A model generated the notes under the pieces. The model saw only the letters and a program-made list of their open reading frames with translations, was not told the origin of the DNA and searched no databases. DNA of 64,000 nucleotides, taken from Bacteriovorax sp. GTDB taxonomy: Bacteria > Bdellovibrionota > Bacteriovoracia > Bacteriovoracales > Bacteriovoracaceae. The translations under genes and the position numbers were made by a program. This document shows positions 61,300 to 64,000 of the stretch, piece after piece (position 1 is the stretch's first letter; each line of letters opens with the position of its first letter). The DNA is taken from contig JACMPM010000055.1 of the NCBI GenBank assembly GCA_014377485.1, positions 29,774 to 93,773 of the forward strand. The letters run 5' to 3'.

Positions 61300-61596
61300 T
61301 TATTCTATGCCATATTTTGAGAGTGTCTTTTTATAATTGTTAGATTTAATATAATTTTCAAATGCTGCTTGTAAAATTTTTATATCAGCATATGAAGTCC
61401 CTTTGTTCGCAGCAACTTAAAATTTCTGGCTAAAAAGCTTTATACCTTTCTATAATTCTCGCATAGTCTCTGTTTCAGAGGGACTTCCCGCCAAGGCACT
61501 TAGTTTATATTTTTTTAAATCAGATATCGTCGAGACTTTCACTTCTGGTTTTAATGCATAAACAAGACAGTTTACTTTAACAATTAATGAACCCAT
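61300..61596 (-). pseudogene. Remnant of an ABC transporter substrate-binding protein (SBP family 3-like)
   Basis: Between the small exported gene and the next terminator, the minus strand reads from ATG 61596: VYALKPEVKVSTISDLKKY, LSALAGSPSETETMREL, then a stop; KGIKLFSQKF, a stop; then VAANKGTSYADIKILQAAF and KKTLSKYGIE. All pieces are in one frame, broken by two in-frame stops. The pattern (DLKKYKL...AGS...ETMREL and the KYGIE end) is typical of the second lobe of periplasmic amino-acid-type binding proteins, with the rest missing. It is a decayed fragment, not an expressed gene. Confidence 0.65.
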
Positions 61597-61608
61597 TTAT
61601 AATAAACA

Positions 61609-61640
61609 AAAAGCCCCATCTAGTTATAGATAGGGCTTCT
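61609..61640 (-). terminator. Terminator after the 315-residue exported protein gene
   Basis: AAGCCCCATCTA (61611-61622), loop GTTA, TAGATAGGGCTT (61627-61638), with one C-A mismatch, followed on the minus strand by TTTGTTTATT. Confidence 0.8.
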
Positions 61641-61670
61641 GATTAATTGTTTATTTTTATTCTCTTATCT

Positions 61671-62618
61671 TTATTTAAAGAAACATCTCTTAGCTTTTAG
61701 TGTTTCATACTGTTTCATCATATAGTCATTTCCTTGAGCTTTTTCTTTAAGCGTACGATAGAAAGCCTCTTCTGATGAAACATTGTCTTTGTCTGCTCGA
61801 GCAGCTACTTCATTCAAAGTTTTAGTCCAACCACTCATATCTTGAGGTGACATGTCGTCAGCGACAACTTTCCAAAATTTCTGAGGATTTTTTGGATCGA
61901 GAATATTTGTTTTACCATTTCTAGTAGATAGTTTTTTGATCGAAGCGATCAATGCTTTTTGATCAGCACTTCCAGTTTCAGCCAATCCTAGAAATAGTGC
62001 TAGTGATTTCTCTTCAGAAGGAGCAACCATATCCGGAGTGACTTTTGAGTAATCTCCCATTCCCAATCTTTTCATTCGCGATGAAATGAACGTATTAAGT
62101 TCTGCTGGATTTTTTGGAAGTACTTCATTCAATACTTTTAATGAAGAAGAGTTTTTAATATTCTCAACAGTGAACTTAAATCCATTCTTCGCTAAGTTTT
62201 CATTCACACATTCAGCGCATGTAATGATAACTGAATTTCCATGGCGATTGGCAAGGTAGATAATATTGTTGATTACATTTACAACATCAGATTTTTTAAT
62301 ATTTTCAGCTGGAGTGTCCAAAAGCATTTGAAGACCTTTTCTGATGTTAGCGTCTTCTCCCGTTACTGGAAGTTTACTTAGAACATCAAGAAATTCTTGT
62401 TTTGAAATATTGGTTCCTTTGCTGCTTAAAGCTTTAAGAGAAGAGGCCATATAGCTTTCAACCAGCTTTGCATCGTTTCCTTTAATTCCATATTTACCCA
62501 GGATTTCGACAACTCCACTTCCGCTAAGCATGAAGTCAACCAGTTTTGTGCTTGCCCCCGCAAAGGCATTTGAAGACATATTCATTACGAGACAGAAAAC
62601 TACAAAATACTTAAACAT
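61671..62618 (-). CDS. Exported helical protein of unknown family
   Basis: 315 residues. Signal peptide (about 1-20, ending NAFA). The mature part is almost wholly helical, with a CAEC motif near residue 130 (VIITCAECVNENLAK) that could form a redox disulfide or bind metal, and a single Cys at the end (KRCFFK). No family recognised. It starts at ATG 62618 behind GAGGA; the only gene on this strand here, with its own terminator. Confidence 0.7.
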   Translation of the reverse strand: MFKYFVVFCLVMNMSSNAFAGASTKLVDFMLSGSGVVEILGKYGIKGNDAKLVESYMASSLKALSSKGTNISKQEFLDVLSKLPVTGEDANIRKGLQMLLDTPAENIKKSDVVNVINNIIYLANRHGNSVIITCAECVNENLAKNGFKFTVENIKNSSSLKVLNEVLPKNPAELNTFISSRMKRLGMGDYSKVTPDMVAPSEEKSLALFLGLAETGSADQKALIASIKKLSTRNGKTNILDPKNPQKFWKVVADDMSPQDMSGWTKTLNEVAARADKDNVSSEEAFYRTLKEKAQGNDYMMKQYETLKAKRCFFK

Positions 62619-62802
62619 AGATAATTCCTCGCATTCATTGAAAACTTCAGGCTACTTTGTATTTTTTCGGTTTTTTTAGAATTTTCTTTAGCTATGTCAT
62701 TTTTTCACAGAATCTTTTATTTTTATAAACAAATGGATATTCAGATAGTTAGAACTTTGTTTAGGCGCAGGGGCAATTGCTCAATAAAGTTTTTAATGAT
62801 TA

Positions 62803-62823
62803 AACTAATGAGCTTCATTAGTT
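62803..62823 (+). promoter_or_regulatory. 21-base palindrome upstream of the DNase-like gene
   Basis: AACTAATGA, three bases GCT, TCATTAGTT: perfect 9-base arms just 24 bases before the GTG start. Strong candidate operator. Confidence 0.45.
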
Positions 62824-62846
62824 GAACTAATTGCTAGGGGATATCT

Positions 62847-64000
62847 GTGAGAATCGTTACCAAGCTTTTTCTTCTGATTTCATTACTCGTTTCAGTTTCT
62901 GCAATAGCAGATTCGCATGATGTAACTATAGTTACAAAAACACCTGAAGACGATCAGACTAAAATTGAAGAATACAATCAGGCCTGTCAAACTATCGATG
63001 CACTCATAGTAAAAAAACAATTCAAAGTTGAATGTTATAGCAACTATCAACATTTTGGTCCCACTTCAAAAACTGCACGATCGAATGGTTCTTTGCGAAT
63101 TGCTGGATACAATCTTCTTCACCCAGGAACTTCAAAAGCACTTTTCAAAGATTATTCTTTAATTGCAAAAATTATGAATAAATATGACGTGGTTTCGGGA
63201 TTAGAAATATTAGGAACTGTAGGGCACGATGAAGCTAATAACCAGGCTGTACTAGCGTTTCTTCGCGGTAGTCCTAAAATGGTTTCTGATTTAAAAAATC
63301 TGAAAGCAAAAACATCTGATGCTGCTAAATTACAAGAGCTTGATGATAAATTAACTAAACTCGTAGCTGATACTCAAACAGCATACTCTCTCTATAGAGC
63401 GCCAGGATATTTTAAAGCATTAATGGCCTTAAAAAAACTAGATCCAAGTTGGGCACTTATTCTCTCCCCGCGAGGAGACTCAGCTATTCAAGGTTCTGTA
63501 GAAGAGATGGTGGGATTTTACTATCGTGCTAGTAGTGTTTCTCCTGTCGCCAATCCTCATTGTGATGAATACAAAGATGATAACGGAGGTACTCCTTACG
63601 CTTGTATTTTAAATCTTGGCCCAAAGTTCATGGGTAAAGACTACACACATAATTTTTCTCGTCGACCCTTCATGGTCAGTTTTAAATCTGGAAATTTAAA
63701 ATTCTCATTGGTAAGTATGCACGTAGTGTTTACTTTCGGAGGAGACGAAGAAGCTCAGAAAAAATTAATGAATGATGTTTTTGGTGTCGATGCCCCAAGT
63801 GATCTTGGGAATGGAATTAACAGCTCTAATTTCGCACGCTTTGCTGAAGTAAAAACAACTCTAAACTTTATGAATCGTTTTAGAAAAAAATATAATGACA
63901 ATAATATTATGTTTGTTTCTGATACAAATTTAATGGGCAACAATCCCTATTGGGCCGAAGTGTTGAAGACTTTTCCTGGTGGAAGTTTATTGATCAATGA
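62847..64000 (+). CDS. Exported DNase I-like (endonuclease/exonuclease/phosphatase) protein (partial, 3' end off window)
   Basis: At least 384 residues; the gene runs off the right edge. GTG at 62847 has AGGGG about 6 bases upstream. Signal peptide about 1-21 (LLISLLVSVSAIA). Then the DNase I/EEP fold: LRIAGYNLLHPG with the metal Asn, DVVSGLEILG with the metal Glu, VEEMVGFYYRAS, FMVSFKSGNLKFSLVSMHVVF with the His, and FVSDTNLMGNN with the catalytic Asp-x-Asn. An exported enzyme of this fold most likely digests DNA (or RNA) outside the cell; phosphodiesterase or lipid phosphatase activity cannot be excluded. The last motif (SDH) would be beyond the edge. Confidence 0.82.
   Translation, partial: MRIVTKLFLLISLLVSVSAIADSHDVTIVTKTPEDDQTKIEEYNQACQTIDALIVKKQFKVECYSNYQHFGPTSKTARSNGSLRIAGYNLLHPGTSKALFKDYSLIAKIMNKYDVVSGLEILGTVGHDEANNQAVLAFLRGSPKMVSDLKNLKAKTSDAAKLQELDDKLTKLVADTQTAYSLYRAPGYFKALMALKKLDPSWALILSPRGDSAIQGSVEEMVGFYYRASSVSPVANPHCDEYKDDNGGTPYACILNLGPKFMGKDYTHNFSRRPFMVSFKSGNLKFSLVSMHVVFTFGGDEEAQKKLMNDVFGVDAPSDLGNGINSSNFARFAEVKTTLNFMNRFRKKYNDNNIMFVSDTNLMGNNPYWAEVLKTFPGGSLLIN

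Noticed and set aside
1..64000. tRNA, rRNA, insertion sequences, prophage
   Set aside because: No cloverleaf, rRNA core, transposase or phage structural gene was recognised on either strand by eye.

Overview
The window is AT-rich chromosomal DNA, densely coded on both strands. No rRNA, tRNA, insertion sequence, prophage or CRISPR array was recognised. The gene set fits a Gram-negative, rod-shaped, non-fermenting bacterium of the Bdellovibrionota, most likely a Bacteriovorax/Peredibacter-like predator. This is inferred from several things together: many lipoproteins and exported proteins of unknown family, secreted hydrolases (S8 protease, matrixin-type metalloprotease, DacB/PBP4, protein-glutaminase, DNase I-like nuclease), an orphan TadG-like protein, a histone H1-like repeat protein, a VKOR-DsbA fusion and a membrane pyrophosphatase. 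No single gene proves the lineage.

Layout. 0-5 kb: end of a PpiD/SurA-type chaperone gene, then the elongation operon mreC-mreD-mrdA-rodA. 5-8.7 kb: a MarR regulator, a rhodanese-like protein lacking its catalytic Cys, an HD phosphohydrolase, a glutaredoxin and a Lys/Ala/Pro repeat protein with an acidic tail. 8.7-15.3 kb: the orphan TadG-like protein, a GC-richer non-coding stretch with several hairpins, ssb, small exported proteins and an alpha/beta hydrolase. 14.5-17.4 kb: a signalling locus (OmpR-type regulator diverging from a receiver-only protein plus multi-pass histidine kinase). 17.3-25.3 kb: a helical metal-binding protein, YhaM-like nuclease, gapA-pgk-tpiA-secG-aminotransferase, and an HD-GYP protein. 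25.4-34.9 kb: MFS transporter, S8 protease lipoprotein, a decayed hydrolase pseudogene, hppA, matrixin lipoprotein and tatD. 35-41.6 kb: a 701-residue exported protein converging on a five-gene leftward operon (MinD/FlhG-like ATPase, J-domain/HTH protein, rluD, pgeF, VKOR-DsbA). 41.8-50.6 kb: lipid kinase, LON-domain protein, manA, phytase-like esterase, dacB, adenine deaminase, GIY-YIG, carbonic anhydrase and HD hydrolase. 50.8-52.5 kb: two repeat-containing exported proteins, a DUF5522 protein and an RRM protein. 52.6-64 kb: fadD-like ligase, then a block of exported and lipoproteins containing a 1460-residue lipoprotein, a protein-glutaminase, an ABC-binding-protein remnant and, at the right edge, a DNase I-like exonuclease/endonuclease (partial).

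How it fits together: one part is housekeeping (cell elongation, glycolysis, replication, lipid and mannose metabolism). The other is an envelope/secretion program: exported degradative enzymes, large lipoproteins with short Gly-rich hydrophobic segments, many paired cysteines, and a disulfide-forming VKOR-DsbA that could serve them. The best candidate for an undescribed system is the 54.3-61.3 kb block, where unknown lipoproteins flank a secreted protein-glutamine deamidase.
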